A program made the position numbers and the translations under genes. From assembly GCA_015487555.1 (NCBI GenBank), contig WFPK01000025.1:1-64000 (forward strand): a DNA stretch of 64,000 bases, written 5' to 3'. Below, in pieces: positions 33,571 through 43,051 of the stretch. The number at the start of each line of letters is the position of its first letter. Position 1 is the stretch's first letter. A model generated the notes under the pieces. That model made no database searches. It saw only the letters and a list, made by a program, of their open reading frames with translations, and was not told the origin of the DNA. The DNA is from Phycisphaerales bacterium (GTDB lineage: Bacteria; Planctomycetota; Phycisphaerae; Phycisphaerales; UBA1924).

Positions 33571-35067
33571 ATGCCCATGTTGAGCATGAAAGATGCCTAT
33601 GGCAACGCCAAGGCGTTGTACGATAAAGGATTTTATCGGGCTGCGGTGCATGCCTCGGAGGTGCTTTATAAGCAGATGCCGCACCATCCGCCGATCGTTG
33701 CCCTTTATGTGGGCTCATTGCTGCGTATTCAGCGGTTCGAAGACGGGGTGCGGATCGCATCGCGGGCATTGCGTCATATCACGCACAAAGAGCATCGGAT
33801 CGCGATTATCACTCAGCTCACCGAGGGGATGACGCAGGCGGGTCAGCTCGATGGCGCGATCGAGCTGGTACGCAAGGAGCTCGATGCCCAGCCTGACCAT
33901 CAATCGCTTATCGGAGCGTACACCCACTTGCTGGTGGTGAACAATCAGCGCGAGGAGGCGATCGAGTATATTGATGCGCTGCGGGCGCGTGGGATCGAGG
34001 GGCTTTCGATTGCAGCGGTCTTCGGGCGGGCGGTTTTGCGAACGGATCGGCGCGACGAAGCGATCGAGTGGCTGACCAGGTTACTTGAGACTCAGGCAGG
34101 TGCATCCGATGCCCGCAAGCTCCAGGCGCTCAACTCGCTGGGACATCTGCTCGACCGGGCCAAGCGCTATGACGAGGCGATGGAGGCTTTCAAGCGTTCC
34201 AATGCGTTGCACGAAGCTGACTATGTGGATCAGCGTGTACAGGTGCTCGAAGAGTCGATTATCGCCAACTGGACCAGCGATCGGTTCCGTGGGGCGAAGC
34301 GCCCCGAGCCCTCGGGCCCGCGTCCGGTGTTTATTGTCGGGATGCCCCGATCGGGGACGACGCTGACCGAGCAGATCATTGATGCGCATCCCAAGGGATA
34401 CGGCGCGGGCGAGCTGGGGCTGATCTCGGAGCTCTTCCGCGGGTTGGCCAAATCGGAAATGAATCCCTACGATACGCCTCCCGATGAGTATGACCCCGAG
34501 AAGCTCGCCGAGGCTGCCAGGATCTATCGCCAGGAGACCGCCGCGATGGCCAACGATGAGTCGGTCGAGGTGATTGTCGATAAGGCACCGATGAACTTCA
34601 ACTACCTGGGGATGATCGCGTTGGCGTTTCCCGATGCGCGGATTATTCATTGTCAGCGTGATCCGCGGGATAACTGTTTGTCGTGCTTTTTCCAGCTGCT
34701 CAACGCCGGGCACGCCTATAGCTTCGATCTCAAAGACTGCGGGCTGTTCTACCGCCACTACCGCGCGATCGTCGAGCACTACACCGAGCTGCTGGGTTCG
34801 GATCCAGTCAACATGCCGATCTTTGAGAATGTGTATGAGGACATGGTCGCCGATCAGGAAAAACGCACCCGCGAGCTGCTCGATTTCATCGGGCTCGATT
34901 TTGACCCGGCCTGCCTGGATTTCCACAAAACCGGGCGGGTGGCGATCACGCTGAGCAACGAGCAGGTCCGTCAGCCGATATACAAATCATCGACCAAACG
35001 CTATGAGCGGTACAGCAAGCACATCGGTCCGATGGTCGAAGCTCTCGGAGATGTGATCCGGGATTGA
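33571..35067 (+). CDS. TPR-sulfotransferase fusion protein (1 of 4)
   Basis: A 498-residue protein: about 220 residues of tetratricopeptide repeats (AYGNAKALYDKGFYRAAVHA, SLIGAYTHLLVVNNQREEAI, LNSLGHLLDRAKRYDEAMEA), followed by a sulfotransferase domain. The PAPS 5'-phosphosulfate loop is VFIVGMPRSGTTLTEQIID, and the 3'-phosphate site is IIHCQRDPRDNCLSCFF. The C-terminus has RQPIYKSSTKRYERYSKHIG. The acceptor is unknown; the type is closest to protein (tyrosine) or glycan sulfotransferases of the Sulfotransfer_3 kind. The ATG at 33571 lies 8 bases after CGGAGG. Forms a pair with the next gene. Confidence 0.9.
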   Translation: MPMLSMKDAYGNAKALYDKGFYRAAVHASEVLYKQMPHHPPIVALYVGSLLRIQRFEDGVRIASRALRHITHKEHRIAIITQLTEGMTQAGQLDGAIELVRKELDAQPDHQSLIGAYTHLLVVNNQREEAIEYIDALRARGIEGLSIAAVFGRAVLRTDRRDEAIEWLTRLLETQAGASDARKLQALNSLGHLLDRAKRYDEAMEAFKRSNALHEADYVDQRVQVLEESIIANWTSDRFRGAKRPEPSGPRPVFIVGMPRSGTTLTEQIIDAHPKGYGAGELGLISELFRGLAKSEMNPYDTPPDEYDPEKLAEAARIYRQETAAMANDESVEVIVDKAPMNFNYLGMIALAFPDARIIHCQRDPRDNCLSCFFQLLNAGHAYSFDLKDCGLFYRHYRAIVEHYTELLGSDPVNMPIFENVYEDMVADQEKRTRELLDFIGLDFDPACLDFHKTGRVAITLSNEQVRQPIYKSSTKRYERYSKHIGPMVEALGDVIRD

Positions 35068-35153
35068 GACACGCACACGATATCCGGGTTCTGGTCGCAT
35101 AAACTGTGCGAGACCCTCCGACCTGATGACCTTGCCCACAATGGGAGTGAGCC

Positions 35154-36698
35154 ATGCAGCAACAAGCACCACCAAATCAACCCACCCCCCAACAAGTCTT
35201 TGAAGAGGCGTATCGCTTGCTCCGCGTGGGCGATGTATTCGAAGCTTCCAAGCGGGCGGGCAAGCTTCGGGCCCACTTCCCCGAAGATATCCCCGTCCTG
35301 ACCCTCCACGGGTTGGTCCTTGCCCGGATGGGGATTCACCCCCAGGCGTTGAGCGATCTCATCAAGGCAGCCCAGCTTACCGAGAACGCGCTGGCCAACG
35401 AGGAAGATGAGAACCCGTCGCGTCCGCGGATTGTGGATCAGCTGATTCGGCTGTGTGTGCAGATTTGCCGATCGTCATTGGCGATCGGGGAGCTCAAAGC
35501 AGCGGATGAAGCGATCGAGCAGGCGATCAAATGGGATCCGGATCGGGGCGACGCTGTCGCAGCCAAGGCCGAGCTGATGGCCCAGCAAGGCGACGAAGGC
35601 GGGGCATTGGAGCTCATCGAGCAAGGGCTCGCCGACAAGCTCGATTCGATGCCTCTGGTGCTGAGCAAGGGGAAGATTCTGCTCGATTGGGATTCGGCGA
35701 CAGACGAAGCGTTTGAATCCGCGAAGAAAGCGCTCGAAACCGAGTCACAGGTCTCTGGGCTCAGCGCGATGGATCTGGGCGATCTTTTGCGGACATTGGG
35801 GATGATTCACGATCGGCTCGGCGAGCATGAGCAGGCGTTCAACGCCTTCCGCCGGGCGAGCAAGCTTCGGCGTGGTTCCTACGACGCCAAAGCACACGCG
35901 ATGATGAGCACCAAGGTGATCCACGATTGGACCAGCGAGAAGGTCGCCAAACTCAAGAAACCCGATGAATCGGGCGAGCGATTCGTGCTCGTGCTCGGGG
36001 CGCCCAAGTCGGGTGCAGATGAGCTGGCGGATTTGCTCGGGCAGTTCGAGGGCGTGACGATCATCGGGCCTTTGGAAACCTTGTCGTCGGTGGGCGTACG
36101 CCATCTGGGCGCTCGCCAGGGTGTGCTCCGTCCGGTGCCCTTCGAGCCCACCAAGCTTCGGGGCGTTCAGCTCAAAGAAGGGGCAGCCGAGTATGCCAAG
36201 CAGGTCTCAGCCTTGAATGATTCGGGAGCCAGCGATGGCGAGGCGGTTCGATTTGTGGATACGCATCCGCTCAATATCCCGCTTGCCGGGGCAGCAGCAG
36301 CGATGCTCCCGGGGATCAATGTGGTGATCTGTCAGCGTGATCCGATGGAATCAACGCTCGCGTGCTTCTGCGATGCGATGGTGGGGAACCACCCGTATGC
36401 GGGCGATCTGATCGACGCTGCGAGCTTTGTCGCGGACTGCAACCGAATGCTCGAGCACTGGAGCGCGGTGCTTGGCGAAGAGGGCTTTGGTGCCAATGTG
36501 GTGGGCGTGAGCTATGCCGATCTGAGCAATGATCCCAAGAAGGTCGCTGCCAAGGTGGCGCGTGAGATCGGGCTCGATGCGCGGGCGACTTCGATCAAGC
36601 ACACGCCGAGCTTTGATCGCGGGCCAGGTGCGCATCCTGAGCTCTATACGCAGTTCACCAAGCCGATCGAAGGGTTCTTTGACCCGGCCAATGCGTGA
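35154..36698 (+). CDS. TPR-sulfotransferase-like protein with degenerate PAPS site (2 of 4)
   Basis: A 514-residue paralogue of the preceding gene, with an N-terminal TPR region (QVFEEAYRLLRVGDVFEASK, IRLCVQICRSSLAIGELKAA, LLRTLGMIHDRLGEHEQAFN) and a C-terminal sulfotransferase-like domain. The 5'-phosphosulfate loop has decayed: FVLVLGAPKSGADELADLLG lacks the SGTT of active paralogues. The 3'-site NVVICQRDPMESTLACF is partly kept. The RQPIYKSS-type end is replaced by DRGPGAHPELYTQFTKPIEG. It may bind the same partner without catalysis, or use a different donor. GGAG lies 8 bases before the ATG. Confidence 0.82.
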   Translation: MQQQAPPNQPTPQQVFEEAYRLLRVGDVFEASKRAGKLRAHFPEDIPVLTLHGLVLARMGIHPQALSDLIKAAQLTENALANEEDENPSRPRIVDQLIRLCVQICRSSLAIGELKAADEAIEQAIKWDPDRGDAVAAKAELMAQQGDEGGALELIEQGLADKLDSMPLVLSKGKILLDWDSATDEAFESAKKALETESQVSGLSAMDLGDLLRTLGMIHDRLGEHEQAFNAFRRASKLRRGSYDAKAHAMMSTKVIHDWTSEKVAKLKKPDESGERFVLVLGAPKSGADELADLLGQFEGVTIIGPLETLSSVGVRHLGARQGVLRPVPFEPTKLRGVQLKEGAAEYAKQVSALNDSGASDGEAVRFVDTHPLNIPLAGAAAAMLPGINVVICQRDPMESTLACFCDAMVGNHPYAGDLIDAASFVADCNRMLEHWSAVLGEEGFGANVVGVSYADLSNDPKKVAAKVAREIGLDARATSIKHTPSFDRGPGAHPELYTQFTKPIEGFFDPANA

Positions 36699-36715
36699 GT
36701 GGGATGGTCTATCAT

Positions 36716-37441
36716 TTAGTGCGTGTGATCGTGGGCGTGGTCATGGTCGTGGTTGCATCCGCCGCCACGACCACCACCGCCGCACCCGCCGCCGCTGCCA
36801 CATCCGCCGTTGCCGTCGCAGCATCCTGATTTTTCGGGGATGGGTCCCAGGAGTTTTTCGACCTTGGCGTTGAGGTACCAGGCGTGGTGTTCGAGGTGCC
36901 AGCAGAGGTGGTTGGCGATTTCTCGGACACTGACTGGCCCATTGGTCGGATGAATCCCTTGCCTGTTCCATTGGGTCTCATCGAGCTGCATGAGCAGGGC
37001 GACGAGCCAGGATCGGGTGGTGTGGATCATTGCCAGGTCGCCTCCCATTGGTGGGAGGAGGTTTGATCCTTCGGTGCACCCGTAGATTCCGCCGTCGATG
37101 AAGGCGTGCTCGTCCCAGAGGTTGAGCGTGGGGTTGTCTTCGGCGATGATTCTGCGGATGCGATGGGCGATGACCATCTCTGCATCGGCGAGGTGTCCGA
37201 TGAGGATTCGGATGGGCCAGGTTCCTACGCCAGCGTCTTCGAGCCACGCCTGCGAGACTTGCTCGTTGTCGAGCTCAGCGACACGCGGATCAAAGAGCCC
37301 GAGCCCGATGTGCATCCGCGCTGCCAGCGATGCGCCGTCGAGGGCTTTGATCTTTCTCATCGAAGGGCGCGGGCACAGCGGGGGGGCGGATGAATCCGTT
37401 GAGTCGGTTGAATCAGTGGGGGGGGTGGGGGGGGTGGTCAT
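36716..37441 (-). CDS. DinB-like four-helix protein with Cys/His-rich metal-binding tail
   Basis: A 241-residue protein. Residues about 30-195 have the DinB/YfiT pattern: WPIRILIGHLADAEMVIAHR and VREIANHLCWHLEHHAWYLN supply the His triad that binds a divalent metal. The tail after residue 200 is extraordinary: CCDGNGGCGSGGGCGGGG followed by GRGGGC and NHDHDHAHDHTH, with four Cys in the Gly-rich part and six His. It resembles metal-storage or nickel/zinc-sensing tails. The N-terminus is Pro/Thr/Asp-rich (TDSTDSTDS), from a G/C-rich repeated DNA stretch near 37380-37440. Substrate unknown. Confidence 0.8.
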   Translation of the reverse strand: MTTPPTPPTDSTDSTDSSAPPLCPRPSMRKIKALDGASLAARMHIGLGLFDPRVAELDNEQVSQAWLEDAGVGTWPIRILIGHLADAEMVIAHRIRRIIAEDNPTLNLWDEHAFIDGGIYGCTEGSNLLPPMGGDLAMIHTTRSWLVALLMQLDETQWNRQGIHPTNGPVSVREIANHLCWHLEHHAWYLNAKVEKLLGPIPEKSGCCDGNGGCGSGGGCGGGGRGGGCNHDHDHAHDHTH

Positions 37442-37477
37442 AGAGAGAGTTTAGCATCTTTGAGGGGAGAAGATCAC

Positions 37478-38089
37478 TCAGTCCACGAACCAGCGGAGCC
37501 GATAGTTGCCTTTTTCGAAGACCACATCGAGCCCGATCCAGTAGAGCGATTCGTTGTTCGCCCGGGGGAGTTTGAGCCGAAACACATTTCGTCCGATGGT
37601 TTCGAGGAAGAGCCCGGGGGTGTATTCGCCCATGGGCATGTAGTAGAACATGCGGAAAATATCTCGTTGCCGGTTGGCGAGTTCATCGAAAGCCAATCCT
37701 GGGTCGAGCCCGCGCTCGTGGAACTCCTCTTTGGTGATCGAGGACAAGACCTGTTCGACGAAGAGGTCTCGTTCGTCGTTCTGGATGGTGGCGGTGATGT
37801 GGGCCATGAGCTGGCGGACGGATTTGGAATAGAGGGTGATTGAGCCGTCGTCGTGCTCGATGCGGATGCCTTCGTCGGGTGTGCGCAGGAAATCGGGGAG
37901 GGCCTGGGTCGGGCGCTTGGCGGGGATGGCGGATTCTGATCCATCGAGCCCTGAGAGGATGCTCGTTCTGGAGATCACCCGTTCGTATCGGCACCCGCCG
38001 ATGGGCAAGGCGATGATGAGCAGGGCGCATCCCAAGATCATCAGCAAGCGCGGGTGCGTGGATGGGGGTTGTGATTCGGGTGGGGGCAT
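37478..38089 (-). CDS. putative lipoprotein of unknown function
   Basis: A 203-residue protein beginning MPPPESQPPSTHPRLLMILG, with a hydrophobic signal and lipobox-like LPIGGC. The mature part includes RTPDEGIRIEHDDGSITLYS, LMAHITATIQNDERDLFVEQ, YYMPMGEYTPGLFLETIGRN and a final YWIGLDVVFEKGNYRLRWFV. I do not recognise a domain. The start is placed at 38089 because the upstream open frame is antisense-like and lies inside nadB; the ATG overlaps the nadB stop, so the gene is coupled to nadB. Confidence 0.65.
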   Translation of the reverse strand: MPPPESQPPSTHPRLLMILGCALLIIALPIGGCRYERVISRTSILSGLDGSESAIPAKRPTQALPDFLRTPDEGIRIEHDDGSITLYSKSVRQLMAHITATIQNDERDLFVEQVLSSITKEEFHERGLDPGLAFDELANRQRDIFRMFYYMPMGEYTPGLFLETIGRNVFRLKLPRANNESLYWIGLDVVFEKGNYRLRWFVD

Positions 38090-39831
38090 CAGTTCTTCGA
38101 TACGCCTGGTTTGGCGCTGGGTTCGATGTGAATCGTGATCGGATTGGGATTTGTCGTCTCGAGCTGGGCGAGGGTGCGTGTGAAGGTCGGCGTTGATGCC
38201 CCCCGAGTCCAGATGGTGTGCTGGCGGGGTGTTGGGTGCTCGGGGTGCTCGTTCATCGGGCTCGGCTCGGGGGCATTGGCCAGGGTGTGGGTGCCGATCG
38301 AGTGTTCGCGGGAAAGGGCTGCCCGGGCAATGAGGGCACCGACAGCGAGCATATTCTGCACCTCCCACCCTTCGGGAGTCTCAAAGATTTTATCGAGGGT
38401 GTACCGCCCCCAGAGATCGAACATATCGCAGGCATCATCGAGTTTGGTCAGCGTCCGCTCGATCCCGGCGTTGTACCACATCGTCGAACGCAAGGACGAG
38501 CGGACATCATCGAGATCGAGCTCGGCGTGGTTCGAGTGCTCGATCATCGAGACGATCGAGCCCGGCGAGACCGGCGAGGTGTCGGATCGGTTGGCTGCCT
38601 CGTCGCCTGCGATCGCGCCCATGACCAATCCTTCGAGCAGGGAGTTGGACGCGAGTCGATTGGCCCCGTGGAGTCCGGTGCACGAGACCTCGCCAACAGC
38701 GAGCAGATTGGGCAGGTTGGTGCGGGTGCCCAGATCGGTGCGGACGCCTCCGATGGTGTAGTGGGCAGCGGGGTGGACGGGGACGAGGTCTTTGGATGGA
38801 TCGAGCCCGAAGGAGTCGAGCGTGGAGTGGATGCCCGGGAATCGGGCTTTGAATCCTTCGATGTGCCTGCAATCGAGCCAGACATGCTTGCCGCCTTGGA
38901 TCGCCAGCTGGCGGACGATCGCACTGGCGACGACATCACGCGGGGCGAGCTCGGCGAGCTCATGAATCGCGGGCATGAACCGATGCCCCGCATGATCGAG
39001 CAAATACGCCCCTTCGCCTCGCACGGCTTCGGAGATCAGGGCCCGGGCGGCACCGGGGATGTAGAGCGTGGTGGGATGGAACTGGATGAACTCCATGTCG
39101 GCGATCTGTGCCCCTGCGCGATACGCCATGGCGATGCCGTCGGCGGTGGCGACGCGCGGGTTGCTCGTCTCGCGGTAGACCTGACCCGACCCGCCCATCG
39201 CTAAAATCGTGGTGCGTGCCCAGATGACCTGCAGCCCGTATTTGGGATGCCAGGTCATCGCGCCCAGCACCGGCGATCCGGGCTCGTTGGAATGAGTCAA
39301 CAGGTCGATGACGAAGCAGTGATCGAAGAGCCGGATGTGTTCATGGGATGCCGCTTTGTCGATGAGTGTGCGTTGGAGCTCGACGCCGGTTGCATCGCCG
39401 CCGGCGTGGTAGATGCGCGAGCTGTTGTGTCCACCTTCGCGTCCTGCGCGGAGTGAGCCGTCGGCGTTGCGATCGAACGCCATGCCCCAGTCGATGATCT
39501 CTTTGATGCGATCGGGCCCTTGCTCGCAGATGAGCCGGACAGCTTGAGGATCGCACAACCCCGCCCCGGCGGTTGTGGTGTCGTTGATGTGATCTTCGAT
39601 GGAATCGTCAGGCGAGAGCACGCCTGCGATCCCGCCTTGGGCCCAGGCGGTGTTGGTGAGATCGAGCGATTCTTTGGCGCAGACGATGACCTGTCCAGAT
39701 TTGGCAGCCCCGATGGCCGATCTGAGCCCGGCGACCCCTGATCCGAGCACGAGGGTGTCGCAGAAGATCTGCGGGAGGAGCCCGGTGCGGAATGGGATCA
39801 AATATCGGCGTGTGTCGAAGATGGTGTTCAA
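38089..39831 (-). CDS. nadB: L-aspartate oxidase
   Basis: Flavoenzyme that oxidises L-aspartate to iminoaspartate, the first step of NAD synthesis. The product is 580 residues. The FAD-binding motif is TLVLGSGVAGLRSAIGAAKS; other family motifs are NTAWAQGGIAGVLSPDDSIE, GREGGHNSSRIYHAGGDATG, MEFIQFHPTTLYIPG, HYTIGGVRTDLGTRTNLPNL and GLHGANRLASNSLLEGLVMG. The start appears to be TTG at 39831 (MNTIFDTRRYLIPFRTGLLP), since the conserved N-terminus begins right there. nadA and nadC are not in the window. Confidence 0.94.
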   Translation of the reverse strand: MNTIFDTRRYLIPFRTGLLPQIFCDTLVLGSGVAGLRSAIGAAKSGQVIVCAKESLDLTNTAWAQGGIAGVLSPDDSIEDHINDTTTAGAGLCDPQAVRLICEQGPDRIKEIIDWGMAFDRNADGSLRAGREGGHNSSRIYHAGGDATGVELQRTLIDKAASHEHIRLFDHCFVIDLLTHSNEPGSPVLGAMTWHPKYGLQVIWARTTILAMGGSGQVYRETSNPRVATADGIAMAYRAGAQIADMEFIQFHPTTLYIPGAARALISEAVRGEGAYLLDHAGHRFMPAIHELAELAPRDVVASAIVRQLAIQGGKHVWLDCRHIEGFKARFPGIHSTLDSFGLDPSKDLVPVHPAAHYTIGGVRTDLGTRTNLPNLLAVGEVSCTGLHGANRLASNSLLEGLVMGAIAGDEAANRSDTSPVSPGSIVSMIEHSNHAELDLDDVRSSLRSTMWYNAGIERTLTKLDDACDMFDLWGRYTLDKIFETPEGWEVQNMLAVGALIARAALSREHSIGTHTLANAPEPSPMNEHPEHPTPRQHTIWTRGASTPTFTRTLAQLETTNPNPITIHIEPSAKPGVSKN

Positions 39832-40055
39832 TCGAGGCTCCGATGATTTCCGGACTTGTCGCGACGGATCGTGTGGGTTTATTCTACGCGCTTGGGCATG
39901 GCGGGAATATGGTGGGGATTGAGGGGAATTGTGCAGCCAAAACCGTCTACGATAGATGGATATTGGCGTTTGGACGCGATTCTCAGGCGGTCTTGAGTCG
40001 CCGACGAGCTGTGCCGATGGAGACCGATCCCGGGTGTGTGTGGAGTATCAAACCG

Positions 40056-41513
40056 ATGGCCAAGAACAAGCACAAAGCTGCCCAATGCTACCGCAAAGGG
40101 GTCGAAGCGATCAAAATCGAGAACTTCGGGGTCGCCAAGGGCATGCTCACCAAGGCCTACGAACTCGACAAGGATAATCCCGACATCATGATGAAGCTCG
40201 GGCAGGTGCTGGTGGCTTCGGGGTATACACAAGAAGCAGTCGAGGTCTTGCGCCGGTGTATCAAGCGCAAGCCCAACTTTCCCGATTCGCTCTTGCTCTT
40301 GTCGCAGGCGTACATGGGGCTGGGGCGGATCGAGGATATGCACGCGACGCTCGATAAGGCCTTGGCGTGGGACCCGACGCATGGGGCGTGTTTGCATGCC
40401 AAGGTGATCGGGTACATCAATGCTGGCGAGCTCGAACTCGCCAGCGAGGTGCTCGATCGGGCCAAGGGGATAGATGATCCTCACCCACTGATTTTGCTCT
40501 CGCAGGCCAAGCTCGCGCGGGCGAAGAAGGAATACTCGATCGGGGTCGATGCTGCCAACGCGCTGCTCGAACACCCCCGAGCGCTCGATCGGCACAAGCG
40601 CTCGGCCCGGTTCGAGCTCGGGCATCTCCATGATGCGATGGGTGAGTATGACCAGGCGTTTGCATTTTTTAAGCTCGCCAACTCGGGGCATATTCATGGG
40701 AAGGTTCTGCATGCCGATTCGATCATCTCGATGTGGACGCCTGAGATGCTCAAAGCGATCCCCGAGTCCACGATCGAGACCCAGCGCCCGGTGTTTATCG
40801 TCGGGATGCCCAGAACCGGGACGACCCTGACCGAGCAGATTCTTATCGCGCATCCGCTTGTTGGCGGGGTGGGCGAGTGTCCACAGATGATGCAGATGCT
40901 TCGGCGTCGCTCGCCGACTTCGCTGAGCATCGCTGAGGTCGATGCCTATGCCCGCGAGTATATCGAGCTCTGCGATGGGAATGTTGATGCGGGGATCACC
41001 CGCGTGATCGACAAGCACATCGGCGCCGAGCGGACACTCGGGCTCATCAGCCGACTCTTCCCCAATGCCAAGGTGATCCACTGTCAGCGGGACCCGGTCG
41101 ATACCTGCCTGAGCTCGTATTTCCAGAACTTTGGCACCAATGTGCCCTACTCGCGTGACCTTGCCCAGCTCGGCAAGCACTTTGTCGCGTATCAACGGGT
41201 GATGGCGCACTGGTACGAAGTGCTCGAGATCGAGATTCTGCCCAATCCATATGAAGAGCTCGTCGCTGATCCTGAGCCCAGGTCGCGGGCATTGGTTGCG
41301 CATGTCGGGCTCGAGTTTGATCAGCGGTGTTTGCGGTTCCATGAATCGCGAGCGCATGTCAGCACCGCCAGCAGCGTGCAGGTGCGCAGCCCGATCTACC
41401 AATCGAGCAAACAACGCTGGCGCAACTATGAGCATCACCTTGGTCCATTGATCGATCAGCTTGGCGAGTTTGCCCAAGGGGCGAGGCCTTTTGTCTCAAA
41501 GCACGGAGCGTAG
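40056..41513 (+). CDS. TPR-sulfotransferase fusion protein (3 of 4)
   Basis: A 485-residue protein: TPR part (AAQCYRKGVEAIKIENFGVA, MMKLGQVLVASGYTQEAVEV, LLLLSQAYMGLGRIEDMHAT, FELGHLHDAMGEYDQAFAFF) and sulfotransferase part with VFIVGMPRTGTTLTEQILI as PAPS loop and VIHCQRDPVDTCLSSYFQ as 3'-phosphate site; the end is RSPIYQSSKQRWRNYEHHLG. The ATG at 40056 (MAKNKHKAAQCYRKG) is favoured; the open frame extends 88 codons upstream without family character. It is followed 4 bp later by the fourth paralogue. Confidence 0.9.
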   Translation: MAKNKHKAAQCYRKGVEAIKIENFGVAKGMLTKAYELDKDNPDIMMKLGQVLVASGYTQEAVEVLRRCIKRKPNFPDSLLLLSQAYMGLGRIEDMHATLDKALAWDPTHGACLHAKVIGYINAGELELASEVLDRAKGIDDPHPLILLSQAKLARAKKEYSIGVDAANALLEHPRALDRHKRSARFELGHLHDAMGEYDQAFAFFKLANSGHIHGKVLHADSIISMWTPEMLKAIPESTIETQRPVFIVGMPRTGTTLTEQILIAHPLVGGVGECPQMMQMLRRRSPTSLSIAEVDAYAREYIELCDGNVDAGITRVIDKHIGAERTLGLISRLFPNAKVIHCQRDPVDTCLSSYFQNFGTNVPYSRDLAQLGKHFVAYQRVMAHWYEVLEIEILPNPYEELVADPEPRSRALVAHVGLEFDQRCLRFHESRAHVSTASSVQVRSPIYQSSKQRWRNYEHHLGPLIDQLGEFAQGARPFVSKHGA

Positions 41514-41517
41514 TTTT

Positions 41518-42975
41518 ATGATGTCTCAGTTTTCCAACTTTGGTTCGGGTGCACCGGTATTGACTGCCTATGACAAGGCGGTCAACAACTGCCGAGGCTT
41601 GGTCGAGGCGGGTCAGTATGACGCAGCAATCCAGATGTTGCGTGAGGTACTCAAGCAATCGCCTCGGGATGTGCAGGTGCTCCGGATGCTTGGGCATTCG
41701 CTGATGATGATCGATTCGCCGGTCGAAGCGATCCGGAATCTGACCTTCGCCAGCAAGCTCGACCCCAGGAATCCGGATCTGCTCTGTGACTTGGCTTCTG
41801 CGCTTCGCAGGATGGATGAGATGCGCAAAGCCCACCAGGCAGCCGACAATGCCCTCAAACTCGCGCCGAGTTACCCACGCGCGGTCATGACCAAAGCCCG
41901 CCTGCTCCAATCGCATGGGCAATCTCAGCGGGCCTACGAGCTGGTCGATCAGGCACTCGAGCAGAAGTTCGATCCGATGCTCATCGCCACCTACGGGCAG
42001 CTCTGCCGAGAGCTCAAGTACCTGAGCAAGGGGATCGACACGATGCGAAAAGCCCTCGAGATCCCAACACTGACGCGGGCAGCTCGGACAGATATCCTGA
42101 TGGTGCTCGGGCATCTGCTCGATTCGGCAGGCGAATACGACGAAGCGTTCGAGTGTTTCCGCAAGGGCAACGCGATGAGCGACGAACCTTCGCATGTGAA
42201 TATCGAGAAATACATCGAACGATGGGATCCCGAGGAGTTTGCCAAGGTGCCGACATCAGAGCTTGATGGATCGCGGGCGGTGTTCATCGTCGGCATGCCC
42301 CGATCGGGCACCACGCTCACCGAGCAGATCATCGCTTCGCACCCCTTGGCAGGCGGGATCGGCGAGAGTTTGCTCCTGGGCACATTCACACGCAACAAAG
42401 AGCTCAAAGAATACGACCAGGCCTATATCAATCAGACCGGCAGGACCTATCTCGATATGCTCGACGAGCATTTCCCCGATAAGTCAATCAAACGCGTTTG
42501 CGATAAGATGCCCGAGAACTATTACTACCTCGGGTATGTTTCAAAGTTTCTCCCCGGGGCTCACATCATCCATTGCAAGCGCAATCCGATCGACACCTGC
42601 CTCTCGATCTACTTCCAACGCTTTGGCCCGCGCCTGACCTACGCGACCGATATCGAGCACTGCGCCAAGCAGTACCTCGTGTATACCAAAGTGATGAAAC
42701 ACCTGAGCGAGCACTTTGACATTTCGATGCATGATGCGGTCTACGAGCAGACCACCACCAATCCAGAAGAGTCGATCCGGGCGATGCTCGATCATATCGG
42801 GCTGCCCTTTGACCAGGCGTGCATGGAGTTCCACAAGAGCAAGAAAGCAGTGCACACCGCCAGCGCAGCCCAGATTCGTCAGCCGATGTATACCAGCTCG
42901 ATGCAACGATGGAAAAACTACGAAAAACACATCGGCCCGATGATCGAGATCCTTACGCCCGTGCTTGAAGAGTGA
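41518..42975 (+). CDS. TPR-sulfotransferase fusion protein (4 of 4)
   Basis: A 485-residue protein: TPR part (CRGLVEAGQYDAAIQMLREV, LRMLGHSLMMIDSPVEAIRN, LGHLLDSAGEYDEAFECFRK) and sulfotransferase part with VFIVGMPRSGTTLTEQIIA and IIHCKRNPIDTCLSIYF; the end is RQPMYTSSMQRWKNYEKHIG. Its length equals that of the upstream paralogue, suggesting a tandem duplication. The start at 41518 (MMSQFSNFG) is uncertain by one codon. Co-transcribed with the upstream gene. Confidence 0.9.
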   Translation: MMSQFSNFGSGAPVLTAYDKAVNNCRGLVEAGQYDAAIQMLREVLKQSPRDVQVLRMLGHSLMMIDSPVEAIRNLTFASKLDPRNPDLLCDLASALRRMDEMRKAHQAADNALKLAPSYPRAVMTKARLLQSHGQSQRAYELVDQALEQKFDPMLIATYGQLCRELKYLSKGIDTMRKALEIPTLTRAARTDILMVLGHLLDSAGEYDEAFECFRKGNAMSDEPSHVNIEKYIERWDPEEFAKVPTSELDGSRAVFIVGMPRSGTTLTEQIIASHPLAGGIGESLLLGTFTRNKELKEYDQAYINQTGRTYLDMLDEHFPDKSIKRVCDKMPENYYYLGYVSKFLPGAHIIHCKRNPIDTCLSIYFQRFGPRLTYATDIEHCAKQYLVYTKVMKHLSEHFDISMHDAVYEQTTTNPEESIRAMLDHIGLPFDQACMEFHKSKKAVHTASAAQIRQPMYTSSMQRWKNYEKHIGPMIEILTPVLEE

Positions 42976-43000
42976 GTTTGTAAGCTGTTCCTGCACAATA

Positions 43001-43028
43001 AAAAAATCACCCAAGTTGCTGGGTGATT
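43001..43028 (-). terminator. rho-independent terminator of the ompH gene
   Basis: A 9-bp perfect stem, AATCACCCA at 43005-43013 and TGGGTGATT at 43020-43028, with a 6-base loop; read on the minus strand it is followed by a run of T (AAAAAA on plus at 43001-43006). It is placed 24 bp after the ompH stop. It may also serve the convergent sulfotransferase gene. Confidence 0.85.
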
Positions 43029-43051
43029 GAAGTTCGATGATCCGAGTTTGA

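Noticed and set aside
37379-37440. G-run stretch as a regulatory repeat in its own right
   Set aside because: It is explained as the coding start of the DinB-like gene (Pro/Thr/Asp-rich); kept only as a note there.
39879-41477. 532-residue minus-strand open frame opposite TPR-sulfotransferase 3
   Set aside because: Antisense shadow; the plus strand holds intact TPR and PAPS motifs.
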